From NCBI GenBank assembly GCA_020845495.1, contig JADLFM010000001.1, positions 62,001 through 126,000 of the forward strand: 64,000 nt of DNA, given 5' to 3'. The first letter of the stretch is position 1; each line of letters begins with the position of its first letter. The DNA is from Chloroflexota bacterium. Its GTDB lineage: Bacteria; Chloroflexota; UBA6077; JACCZL01. Shown in pieces: positions 1-7,774 of the stretch. A program made the position numbers and the translations under genes. The notes below the pieces were generated by a model that saw nothing but the letters and a program-made list of their open reading frames with translations, ran no database searches and was not told where the DNA came from.

Positions 1-1
1 C

Positions 2-604
2 ATGGACGTCGGCACTGCCGTTCGCGGCCTGAGCCGACTGGCACCCGGCTGGCTCGCTCTCGTACGCCCAGGCGCCAGTGTGGCGGAGCAGATACGGGCA
101 AGGGGTCTCGCCTTCGAGGACGTAGCGGAGCGGGCAGATCGGGTCCGTTACCACCTGGGGCGGGGGCGCCGTGCACGTGAGGCCGGTCGGTACGAGCGTG
201 GCGCTCACGAGGCACGAGAGGCGCTGGCGCTGAACGCCGGCAATCCCTGGGCGTATGCTCTGCTGGGGCAGTGTCTGATGCGGCAAGCGACCCCAGACCT
301 TGTTGAGGCGCGCCACGCACTCGAACGGGCCTGCGCACTCGCGCCGGCCAACGGATACTTCGTACGCCTGTTGCTCGACGTCCTCGACGCGCAGGGAGAT
401 ATCACCGGGCGAGACGATGCGCTGGCATGGGCCTGGTGGAACGGCGCGCCGGTCGAGCGCTGGCTCGCAGGTGAAGCCCCTGACCTCGCTCGTGCAACTC
501 ACCAGGAACGAGCGGTGACTGCTGAGTGCATCCGCTGTGCACAGGCCGCGGCGGTCGGTCCGACGCACACCTGGCACCCGATGGGCGCGGGCGCGCGGAT
601 GTAA
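2..604 (+). CDS. TPR-like repeat protein, possibly 5'-truncated
   Basis: The reading frame is open from the first bases of the window, so the ATG at position 2 may be internal and the true start may lie upstream. Residues about 50-130 form helix-turn-helix repeats of tetratricopeptide type, with the alternating small and aromatic residues of a TPR (for example NPWAYALLGQCLMRQ and the ALERACALAPAN turn). The rest is Ala/Arg-rich without a recognisable catalytic motif. A protein-protein interaction role is inferred from TPR families only. It ends 12 bases before the diacylglycerol kinase-like gene on the same strand, so the two may be cotranscribed. Confidence 0.55.
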   Translation: MDVGTAVRGLSRLAPGWLALVRPGASVAEQIRARGLAFEDVAERADRVRYHLGRGRRAREAGRYERGAHEAREALALNAGNPWAYALLGQCLMRQATPDLVEARHALERACALAPANGYFVRLLLDVLDAQGDITGRDDALAWAWWNGAPVERWLAGEAPDLARATHQERAVTAECIRCAQAAAVGPTHTWHPMGAGARM

Positions 605-616
605 GCTCGGGCTAAC

Positions 617-1558
617 GTGCGTACCTGCGTCATCATCAACCCGACGGCTGGCCATAAAGCCGGCCTGACGACGAACGTGTTTGGGGCAGATGACGTCAAA
701 GAACTTCTCGCGCGCCATCACATCGATGCGGATGTCTACCCCACCGAGTACGCCGACCACGCCACCGTATTAGCACGCCAGGCCGCCCGCGACGGCTACG
801 AGCGCGTCATCGTAGCGGGCGGTGACGGCACGATCGGTGAAGCGGCCGAGGCCCTCATCAAGACCGAGGTTGTACTTGGCGTGCTGCCGCTCGGTAGCGT
901 CATGAACGTCGCCCGGATGCTTGGCGTGCCGCGTGACCTGGAAGGTGCGGCCCATGTGATCGCGGAAGGCCGGATCGTCGCGATGGACGTCGGGCGAGCG
1001 CGGACCCGGAGTCACGACGCCCATTTCCTCGAAGCGGCTGGCGTCGGCATCGAAGCGGGCCTGTTCGCCTACGCCAACCAGATCGAGCATGGGAACTGGG
1101 GCTCGCTCCGTCCTCTGGTGGCGTTCATGTGGCGATATCGGCCACGTCAGGTACGGCTCCGTCTGGACGGGAAGTGCCAGAGGTTCTCGGCGATGATGGT
1201 GACGGTCGCGAACGGGCCGTACGTCGGCGCCGCCCTGACGCTCGCGCCGAACGCTCGGATCGACGATCGGCAACTCGACGTCGAGATCTTCACGAACTTC
1301 AGCAAACTCGAGCTCGCGCGCTATGCTGTTCGGATCGTGGGCGGGCGCCGAGCCTACAATCCGAAGGTGATCTCGCAGCGGGGACGGACCATCGAGATCG
1401 ATGCCTGCCCGCCGATGCTGGTTCACGCCGATTCACGCCCGCTTGGCACGACCCCGGCCTGCTTCGAGGTCGTGCCCAAAGCGCTGCGGGTCTATGTCGG
1501 CAGCGAGGCAGCGCGTGTCAGCGATGGGGCCGGCTCCGTCAGTCCGGCCCCGAACTGA
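617..1558 (+). CDS. Diacylglycerol/lipid kinase family protein (YegS/BmrU/DagK type)
   Basis: A 313-residue protein with the hallmarks of the DAGK catalytic domain. The N-terminus has the nucleotide-binding strand CVIINPTAGHKAG, followed at about residues 70-76 by GGDGTIGEA and then the LGVLPLGSVMNVARMLG stretch, the counterpart of the family LPxGTxNDxAR motif. The G-T-x-N-D portion is altered here (GSVMN), so substrate or activity may differ. The family phosphorylates diacylglycerol or related lipids with ATP at the inner membrane face. The start is GTG at 617, only 12 bases after the TPR gene. The size is normal for a stand-alone bacterial lipid kinase. Confidence 0.85.
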   Translation: MRTCVIINPTAGHKAGLTTNVFGADDVKELLARHHIDADVYPTEYADHATVLARQAARDGYERVIVAGGDGTIGEAAEALIKTEVVLGVLPLGSVMNVARMLGVPRDLEGAAHVIAEGRIVAMDVGRARTRSHDAHFLEAAGVGIEAGLFAYANQIEHGNWGSLRPLVAFMWRYRPRQVRLRLDGKCQRFSAMMVTVANGPYVGAALTLAPNARIDDRQLDVEIFTNFSKLELARYAVRIVGGRRAYNPKVISQRGRTIEIDACPPMLVHADSRPLGTTPACFEVVPKALRVYVGSEAARVSDGAGSVSPAPN

Positions 1559-1699
1559 CGCTGCGACAGTCGAGCCGGTAGCGCCACCTCCATCCCTCGT
1601 TCACGAGGCCGCAACCGTCGCCTGAGCGGCCTGTCCGGAACGAGGGTCCAGGGGACCAGGCTCAGGAGCTAGCCTCATGCCGGGCGGTGGGAGCAAGCG

Positions 1700-2509
1700 T
1701 CAGCGCTGGAAGTCTCGGCCAGTCTCCGCAATGAGACGCTCGAGAAGATCGAGCGCCTGCGCGAGCGCTAGCTGGGCCGCTTCGTCATGCTCGCCGCGCG
1801 CCACCACGTCAATGGGCAAGAAGCGCTGGTTGCCGAGCGCGATATACCCCTTACAGTACGTCCCAGGCACCGCATCCATCACCTGTTGGAGCAGCGGTGA
1901 GACTTCCGACTCCCACATATCGACATAGACCCGATGGGTGATGGCGCGCAGTGCGTGTTGCGCCCCGCCGAAGTAGTCAGCCAGGTAGCGGGCAAAGATC
2001 GCCTGGACTTCCTGAGGCGGGCCGGGCAACAGGAAGATCGAGCAGCCGTTCACGTCGGCGCGAATCAGCGGCGCCCAGCCGGCCGGGCTTGGGAAGACGT
2101 CCGTGCCAATGGGCACCGTCGCCATCGCTCGCAGCGCCGGCGATATCTCGTCCTCCGAGATTGCACGGCGTCGGAGGTAGTCAGTGACGACGTTCCGATC
2201 GACATGGGTATCCACGCCTAGGAGCTCTGCCACCGAGGCGACGGTCAGGTCATCGGGGGTCGGGCCGAGACCGCCAGTCGTGACGATGGTTTTCGCGCCG
2301 TGCTCGACGGCATCGCGCAGCGTCTTCACGATGGTGGGCTGATCGTCGTCGACGACGCTGATCCGCTGCATCGTCCCGCCGAGGTCGGTGATTTGCTGGG
2401 CGAGCCAGAAGCTGTTAGTGTCCTGGATCCGTCCGATCAAGAGCTCCTTTCCGATGCTGACGATCTCGATGGGCGAGGTCTCACGGGACGGGTCGGCGAG
2501 GCTGGTCAC
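1700..2509 (-). CDS. CinA N-terminal (MoCF-binding fold) family protein
   Basis: The protein begins with a strand-loop typical of COG1058 (EIVSIGKELLIGRIQDTNS) and carries TTGGLGPTPDDLT at about residues 80-92 and LLPGPPQEV near residue 165, all signatures of the CinA/MoaB-like domain. At 269 residues it consists of this domain plus a short tail and lacks the C-terminal nicotinamide-nucleotide amidase domain of full-length CinA. The open frame continues far upstream, but GTG at 2509 preceded by GGAG at seven bases is the best start. COG1058 proteins have been linked to ADP-ribose pyrophosphatase activity and pyridine nucleotide recycling; the exact role here is inferred. It converges on the lipid kinase gene. 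Confidence 0.82.
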   Translation of the reverse strand: MTSLADPSRETSPIEIVSIGKELLIGRIQDTNSFWLAQQITDLGGTMQRISVVDDDQPTIVKTLRDAVEHGAKTIVTTGGLGPTPDDLTVASVAELLGVDTHVDRNVVTDYLRRRAISEDEISPALRAMATVPIGTDVFPSPAGWAPLIRADVNGCSIFLLPGPPQEVQAIFARYLADYFGGAQHALRAITHRVYVDMWESEVSPLLQQVMDAVPGTYCKGYIALGNQRFLPIDVVARGEHDEAAQLALAQALDLLERLIAETGRDFQR

Positions 2510-2659
2510 GAGGCCGCTCCAGGAAAAGGATCGGGCTGCCGCCGAGGGCGGCGATAGGATCGAGCGAGGATGTCGGGCCAGTATAGCGGCGCGTGGAACG
2601 AGCGGCACCCCCAGGGGGTACATCAGGGGTCTTCCAGACGCACGTGCTGGCCGGCTGGC

Positions 2660-2665
2660 TACAAT
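2660..2665 (+). promoter_or_regulatory. Candidate -10 element upstream of the hydroxyacid dehydrogenase
   Basis: TACAAT within GGCTGGCTACAATCGCC lies about 100 bases upstream of the ATG at 2768. No convincing -35 box is seen at the right distance. The context GGCTACAATC also occurs before thrC (4164), which supports a shared promoter motif, but the call is weak. Confidence 0.3.
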
Positions 2666-2767
2666 CGCCTGCGAACGGGTGTGCGGCATGCACGGCCCGG
2701 ACACAGAACGACGACGTTCAGGGGCCGCGGCCCCCAGGCGCGCCGTGTCAACGATGGAGCGGAACTG

Positions 2768-3871
2768 ATGGCAGGAACCGATCGATGGGATCCGAGCGGC
2801 TGGGGCAAGCCCGGCCGCGTCGTCTACTGCGGCCGCATGCCGATCGACCCGACGACTCTCCAGGCGCTTGCTGAGGGCGGCGTCGAGCCGATCGTGGCTC
2901 CGTTGCGCGACGAGAACGGCAAGGTGCCAGACGCGGTCGCCGATGCCGACATGGTCGTGCTGGCCGGGCAGGGTGCGAACGGCGACGTGTTCGAAGCGCT
3001 GCGCCACGTACGCTTCGTGCTGCGGCCGTACGTCGGCTACGACGATATCGAGGTCGACGACGCCAACGAGTACGGCATCCTGGTAGCGAACATCCCTGAT
3101 ACGTTCGTGCAAGAAGTGGCCGATCACGCCATGGCGCTGATCCTGGGCGTCAGCCGTCAGTTGCTCCAGATGGACAAGCTGGTCCGCAGCGGCGAGTGGG
3201 CGCGGGGCGCACGGGCGCGCGAGCTTGCCCGTCCGATGCACCGGCTGTCGACGCGGACGCTCGGGCTGCTCGGCTTCGGCGGAATCGCCCGGATGGTCGC
3301 CGAGCGGGCAAAGCCATTCGGCTTCACCATCATCGCTCACGATCCGTACATCCCGGCCGACGTCGCCGCCCAGATGGGTGTCACACTCGTCGGCCAGCAG
3401 GAGCTCTTCAAGACGGCAGACATCGTGTCGGTCCACACGTTCTTGAATCGGGAGACTCGCCACCTGGTCAGCCGGGACCTGCTCGGAATGATGAAGCAGG
3501 GCTCCTACCTGGTCAACACGGCGCGCGGGCCGATCGTCGACGAGCAGGCCCTGATCGACGCGCTGAAGTCCGGCCACCTCGCCGGGGCCGGCCTCGACGT
3601 GATGGAGATCGAGCCGCTAGCGGCCGACAGCCCGCTCAATCAGATGGAGAATGTCCTGCTGGCCCCCCACCTCGCGAGCTACTCCGACGAGGGCGTCCAC
3701 TTGCACCAGCTTCGGGTGGCCAAGATCATCGTCGACGTGGCCAAGGGCAAGATTCCCGAGCGGCGGGTCGTCATCAACAAGAAGCTGTACGACGAACTGA
3801 TGCAGCGGCCGGAGCTCCAGAACGTCGAGCGCGCCCAGGAGTGGGTGCCGGGTACGACACCGCGCGGCTGA
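2768..3871 (+). CDS. D-isomer-specific 2-hydroxyacid dehydrogenase (phosphoglycerate dehydrogenase-like)
   Basis: A 367-residue NAD-dependent dehydrogenase. The Rossmann motif is LGLLGFGGIARMVAE, the acidic residue binding the adenosine ribose follows in AHDPY, and the catalytic region has NTARGPIVDEQAL, then the Glu region and APHLASYSDEG, which supplies the catalytic His. No C-terminal ACT or regulatory domain is present, so it is not a long-type SerA. The open frame extends upstream to 2570, but ATG 2768 has GGAG eight bases before it. Substrate cannot be named from sequence. The downstream neighbour is threonine synthase, after a 365-base gap, so amino-acid metabolism is possible but unproven. 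Confidence 0.85.
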   Translation: MAGTDRWDPSGWGKPGRVVYCGRMPIDPTTLQALAEGGVEPIVAPLRDENGKVPDAVADADMVVLAGQGANGDVFEALRHVRFVLRPYVGYDDIEVDDANEYGILVANIPDTFVQEVADHAMALILGVSRQLLQMDKLVRSGEWARGARARELARPMHRLSTRTLGLLGFGGIARMVAERAKPFGFTIIAHDPYIPADVAAQMGVTLVGQQELFKTADIVSVHTFLNRETRHLVSRDLLGMMKQGSYLVNTARGPIVDEQALIDALKSGHLAGAGLDVMEIEPLAADSPLNQMENVLLAPHLASYSDEGVHLHQLRVAKIIVDVAKGKIPERRVVINKKLYDELMQRPELQNVERAQEWVPGTTPRG

Positions 3872-3937
3872 TCTAGCACCGGGACGGTCTGTGCGCCACA
3901 GGCGACAGACCATCCCGGCGTAGGCGCACTGTCAGCA

Positions 3938-3999
3938 GTCGGCCCTGGCTCTGCAAAGGGAGTCGACCCTGGCTCTGCAACAACGGAGCCAGGGCCGAC
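3938..3999. repeat. Three-copy 14-bp repeat forming alternative hairpins
   Basis: GTCGGCCCTGGCTC at 3938-3951 is repeated at 3962-3975 with one change (GTCGACCCTGGCTC) and is perfectly inverted at 3986-3999. The direct copies share a further CTGCAA-type tail. Either direct copy can pair with the inverted one, giving two alternative stem-loops just downstream of the dehydrogenase stop codon. No T-tract follows, so a classic terminator is not certain. Confidence 0.7.
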
Positions 4000-4163
4000 C
4001 CTTCATCCAGATGCCGCCGACGTGCCCAGGGTCTGGACCGCCGGGCCGCTGAGGCGTAGCGCCGACCGGGCGCTTCACATGGCGATCGTCCTGGGCACCA
4101 CGCCGCATTATCCAGCACCGTGACAGCGGGAGCGACCCAGACTGCCAGACCGTCTGGAGTGGC

Positions 4164-4169
4164 TACAAT
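4164..4169 (+). promoter_or_regulatory. Candidate -10 element for thrC
   Basis: TACAAT in GTGGCTACAATCCCC lies about 70 bases before the GTG start of thrC. No clear -35 hexamer is present at 17 bases (ACTGCC). The same GGCTACAATC string occurs at 2658-2667. Confidence 0.35.
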
Positions 4170-4236
4170 CCCCGGCGCGGACAGATCATCTGGCTGATGG
4201 CTGAGAGAGCATGACGACTGAGGGTAGGGAGGCATC

Positions 4237-5589
4237 GTGAGGCCGCGCGCCTGGTTCCGCTGCATCAATGGCTGTCCGGGCGAGCTTCCGCTCACCGACG
4301 TCGTCTACGAGTGTCCCGCCTGCGGCGCCTTGCTCGAAGTCGCGCACGACCTCGATGCGCTTCGTCAAAAGTCCCCGGCCGCCTGGACCCGCACCTTCGA
4401 CGACCGCTACAAGCGCACGACCTGGCCCTACGGCAGCGGCGTGTGGGGCAAGAAGGAATGGGTCGCGCCGCACGTCGAGGATGCCAACGTGGTCTCGCTC
4501 GACGAGGGCGGCACCAACCTGTTCTGGGCCGAGCGGTACGGCGCCCAGCTTGGCCTGGAAGACCTCTGGGTCAAGATGTGCGGCCTCACCCATACCGGGT
4601 CGTTCAAAGACCTGGGCATGACCGTGCTCGTCTCGACCGTCAAACAGATGATCGCCCAGGGCCAACCGATCCGGGCCGTCGCCTGTGCCTCGACCGGCGA
4701 CACCTCGGCCGCACTCGCTTCGTACTGCGCTGTCGCGGGCATCCCGGCTGTCGTCATCTTGCCGCGTGACAAGGTCAGCATCGCGCAGCTCGTTCAGCCG
4801 ATCGCGAACGGTGCGCTCGTGCTCTCATTGGACACTGACTTCGACGGCTGCATGGCCATGGTCAAGCAGCTTGCGAAGGAACCGGGCATCTACCTCGCCA
4901 ACTCGATGAATTCATTACGGGTCGAGGGCCAAAAGACGGTCGGGATCGAGATGGTCCAACAGTTCGACTGGTCGGTCCCAGATTGGGTCATCATCCCTGG
5001 CGGCAACCTCGGAAACACTGCCGCGCTCGGAGCCGGCTTCCTGCTGATGCGCGAGCTCGGGCTCATCCAGAAGCTGCCTCGGATCGTCGTGGCGCAGGCC
5101 GAGCGCGCCAACCCGCTTTACCTCGCGTTCAAGCACGGCTTCGACCACCTGGAGCCGATCCAGGCCCGTCCGACCCTCGCCTCTGCCATCCAGATCGGAA
5201 ACCCGGTCAGCTTCGACAAGGCGGTCCGGATGCTCAAGCAGTTCGACGGCCTCGTAGAGCAGGCGACCGAGGACGAGCTATCCCAGGCGGCAGCGCGCGC
5301 CGACCTGACAGGCTTGTTCGCCGACCCTCATACTGGCGTGGCACTCGCCGCCCTCGAAAAGTTGGTGGCGCGCGGCGACATCGAGTCACGTCACCGAGTC
5401 GTCGTCATCTCAACGGCCACCGGCCTCAAGTTCCCCGAGTTCAAGATCAAGTATCACCAGGGTGACCTGGACGGCGTGGAGCCGGTCTACGCGAATCGCC
5501 CGGTGCTGTTGCCCGCGGACTATGAGGCAGTGAAGCGCGCGGCCCTGGAGGGCGTAGATATGGCCAGCCGGGCACGCCAGCGCGGATGA
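4237..5589 (+). CDS. thrC: Threonine synthase
   Basis: A 450-residue PLP enzyme that converts O-phosphohomoserine to threonine. The N-terminus has a zinc-ribbon-like pair of Cys clusters (FRCINGC and YECPACG, residues about 7-31), typical of the archaeal-type branch. The PLP lysine is in [11 protein letters not shown] (about residue 126), followed by [12 protein letters not shown], the Ser/Asn phosphate-binding loop, and GGNLGN further on. The start is GTG 4237 with GGGAGG just upstream. Its neighbours are a 2-hydroxyacid dehydrogenase and a ThDP enzyme; no homoserine kinase or dehydrogenase is in view. Length and motifs look intact. Confidence 0.92.
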   Translation: MRPRAWFRCINGCPGELPLTDVVYECPACGALLEVAHDLDALRQKSPAAWTRTFDDRYKRTTWPYGSGVWGKKEWVAPHVEDANVVSLDEGGTNLFWAERYGAQLGLEDLWVKMCGLTHTGSFKDLGMTVLVSTVKQMIAQGQPIRAVACASTGDTSAALASYCAVAGIPAVVILPRDKVSIAQLVQPIANGALVLSLDTDFDGCMAMVKQLAKEPGIYLANSMNSLRVEGQKTVGIEMVQQFDWSVPDWVIIPGGNLGNTAALGAGFLLMRELGLIQKLPRIVVAQAERANPLYLAFKHGFDHLEPIQARPTLASAIQIGNPVSFDKAVRMLKQFDGLVEQATEDELSQAAARADLTGLFADPHTGVALAALEKLVARGDIESRHRVVVISTATGLKFPEFKIKYHQGDLDGVEPVYANRPVLLPADYEAVKRAALEGVDMASRARQRG

Positions 5590-5946
5590 GGCCCTCGTCC
5601 CCTGTCTCGCACCCGGGAGAGGGGGAGCGATACGCGCTGCGACGCGAGTGTCAGACGTCTAAACCAAATCCACGGTGGGAACTACATGGGTGCAACCTGG
5701 GGGGCAGGTGGTTTTCACCTCGGTCTTGGTTTAGACGTTCGCCCTGGGAGACTGTCCGGAAGCGCGAGCGGACGGCCTGCGCCTGACGCCGGCACCCGGC
5801 TCCGTGGTACCCTCGCCGCGTGCCCCGACCTGCACGGCGGCGGCTCGACGGCACCATAGTCACAGCAGAACTATCCCGCCCGCGCGCTCGATTCGAGGGC
5901 TAGGGAGCGGCGCTCACCGCAGAGCGACCATCGCGGAGGATGACCG
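5590..5946. other. Gene-free gap with an 82-bp imperfect palindrome
   Basis: No credible gene is present. Just after the thrC stop there is a C-rich/G-rich pair of tracts (5590-5628) that could fold weakly. The main structure is the inverted repeat at 5656-5737, which includes one member of a small dispersed repeat family (5670-5695). The region before the ThDP enzyme shows only a GGAGG-type ribosome site. Confidence 0.6.
5656..5737. repeat. 82-bp imperfect inverted repeat (MITE- or terminator-like)
   Basis: The ends CGTCTAAACCAA (5656-5667) and TTGGTTTAGACG (5726-5737) are perfect inverted copies; inside, CC..GGTG and CACC..GG segments continue the pairing imperfectly. The element sits alone in the gap between thrC and the ThDP enzyme. 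It is lower in GC than its surroundings at the tips. I see no open frame inside and no obvious target-site duplication. Confidence 0.65.
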
Positions 5947-7698
5947 ATGCAGGCGACCGAGCAGATCGCACGAACTATCGAGAGGCTTTCACCCGGGCAG
6001 GCTGTCGTCGCAAGCCTGCTGGCGCATGGCGTGGACACTGTGTTCGGGCTTGACGGCTCGCACGTGATTCAGGTTTTCGACGCCCTGGCCGACGCCCCAT
6101 CGATCGCGCCGATCACCTGCAAGCACGAGAACACTGCTGCCATCGCCGCCGAGGTGTACGGGCGTCTGACCGGCCGGCCGGGTGTCGTACTGGTGACGGC
6201 TGGGCCAGGCGCGACGAACTCGCTGTCGGGGGTTGCCGGGGCCTACGCGGCCGGTGCGCCGCTCGTGCACATCTCGGGCGGGGTGCCGCGCAGCGCGCCG
6301 AAAGAGGCGTTCCACGGCGTCGACGAGCCGGACTTCCTCCAGCGGGCCTTTGAGAAGGTAACCAAGTGGTCGGTGCGGGTGGAAGACCCGCACGAGATTC
6401 CAGCCACGCTGCGGCGGGCCTTCGCGCTGGCTGTGACCGGGCGGCCCGGACCGGTCCACATCGAGATCGCCGAGAGCGCGCTCTCGGCCGACGCCATCGA
6501 AGTTGACCGCGCGACGCTGGTCGAGCCGGCCCCGCTATCAAGCGGCGACGGGTCGAACGCACCAATAGACATCTCGGGCGTTCGGGAGCGGATCGACGCG
6601 GCCGGGCGGGTGGCGATCGTCGTCGGCAAGGGTGCCTGGTGGCCAGCGGTGAGCGCAGCGGCGGTGCGGCTTGCGGAGCGGATCGGTGCGCCGGTCGCGC
6701 ATACCTGGGACGGTCACGCTGCTATGCCGACGATCCACCCACTCTCGGTCGGCGTCTGGTGGGGGACAGCGCGCAGCCACCCGGATGCGGCCACCCTGGT
6801 TGGTGAGGCCGACGTGGTGCTCGGCATCGGCGTGCGAGCTGGGACCGAAGCCGCTATCGACCTGCCGAAGGCCAACCCGCACGTCATCCTGCTCGATGCT
6901 GCCGACGAGGCGCCCGCATCGGCCAGCGCAGGTGGCCCGCACATCGGGTCGGTGGACGAGTTGGCGGCGTCTATCGGCGCACTCGCCGACACCTGCCGCG
7001 CTCGGCCGGCCGACACGGCGACGCTCGAAGCCTGCGCGCGCGCTCGCGAGCTCCAGCGGCGCGGTATCGAACTCGAACTGGAGCGCTATCAGGATACCCG
7101 GCCCTGGCATATCGGCCGCGCCATCGACGCGCTGGCCCGCCGGATGACGCCAGACATCCTGGTCATCAGCGACGTCAGCAACGTCAAGCTCTGGACGCCG
7201 CTCCAGGTGCCCACCTTCTCGCCCGAGTCGCACCTTCAGTCGGGCTCCTGGGGCTCGATGGGCTACGCGGTACCTGCTGTCCTGGCAGCCGGACGCCTGC
7301 GGCCCGCGAAGAAGATCGTCGGGCTGTGCGGCGACACCTCGTTCCTCATGGCCTCGTCCGACTTCGTGACGATCTGCGAGCAGAACCTGCCAATCGTCCT
7401 GGCCGTCCACCACGACCGCCGGATCGGCATGATCGACAACATGCATACGCGGGCGTACGGCCGAGCCTACGCCTCTGAGATCGGGCACGTCGACTTCGTG
7501 CGCTACGCCGAGGCATTCGGGGCGCGCGGCATCCGGGTCGACGATCCGTCGGAGCTCGACGCAGCCTGGGACGCGGCGCTCGCGGCGGATGGGCCGGTTT
7601 TGCTGGAATTGAGGGCTGGCCACGACTTCCCCTGGCCCTGGCCGGTGTCCCGGCTCATCAAGCAGGCTCGGGAGGCGAGTGACTCTTCGGCGACCTGA
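5947..7698 (+). CDS. Thiamine-diphosphate-dependent enzyme, acetolactate synthase-like, with atypical cofactor motif
   Basis: A 583-residue protein with the three-domain layout of the AHAS/benzoylformate decarboxylase superfamily. The N-terminal PYR domain keeps the catalytic Glu (CKHENTAAIAAEVYGRLTG, about residues 57-75) and AGPGATNSLSG. The C-terminal PP domain has GLCGDTSFLMASSDF and, about 23 residues on, AVHHDRRIGMID, where the canonical GDG...NN diphosphate and metal motif would read Gly-Asp-Gly and Asn-Asn. Both Asn positions are His here. The family includes decarboxylases, oxalyl-CoA and sulfoacetaldehyde enzymes, so substrate is unknown. ATG 5947 follows GGAGGATGACCG. It is likely monocistronic. 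Confidence 0.82.
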   Translation: MQATEQIARTIERLSPGQAVVASLLAHGVDTVFGLDGSHVIQVFDALADAPSIAPITCKHENTAAIAAEVYGRLTGRPGVVLVTAGPGATNSLSGVAGAYAAGAPLVHISGGVPRSAPKEAFHGVDEPDFLQRAFEKVTKWSVRVEDPHEIPATLRRAFALAVTGRPGPVHIEIAESALSADAIEVDRATLVEPAPLSSGDGSNAPIDISGVRERIDAAGRVAIVVGKGAWWPAVSAAAVRLAERIGAPVAHTWDGHAAMPTIHPLSVGVWWGTARSHPDAATLVGEADVVLGIGVRAGTEAAIDLPKANPHVILLDAADEAPASASAGGPHIGSVDELAASIGALADTCRARPADTATLEACARARELQRRGIELELERYQDTRPWHIGRAIDALARRMTPDILVISDVSNVKLWTPLQVPTFSPESHLQSGSWGSMGYAVPAVLAAGRLRPAKKIVGLCGDTSFLMASSDFVTICEQNLPIVLAVHHDRRIGMIDNMHTRAYGRAYASEIGHVDFVRYAEAFGARGIRVDDPSELDAAWDAALAADGPVLLELRAGHDFPWPWPVSRLIKQAREASDSSAT

Positions 7699-7774
7699 TG
7701 ACCCGTCCCGTCACCCGCCCCCATTGCGTTACCTCTCTGCAACCGGGGGGTCGCATTGACATGGCGGACAGAGC

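Larger units (their letters stand above)
3872..4236. other. Gene-free gap with a three-copy repeat and candidate thrC promoter
   Basis: No open frame with a plausible start and ribosome site fills this gap. It holds a 14-bp motif present three times (3938-3951, 3962-3975 with one change, and inverted at 3986-3999), GC-rich sequence, and a TACAAT box at 4164-4169 that may serve thrC. Confidence 0.6.

Noticed and set aside
4180..4236. Riboswitch (TPP-like CTGAGA string) before thrC
   Set aside because: Only a short CTGAGAG match; the other conserved TPP-box parts are missing, and thrC is not a thiamine gene.
6538..7623. 361-codon open frame antisense to the ThDP enzyme
   Set aside because: Same cause; the plus-strand protein has clear family motifs.
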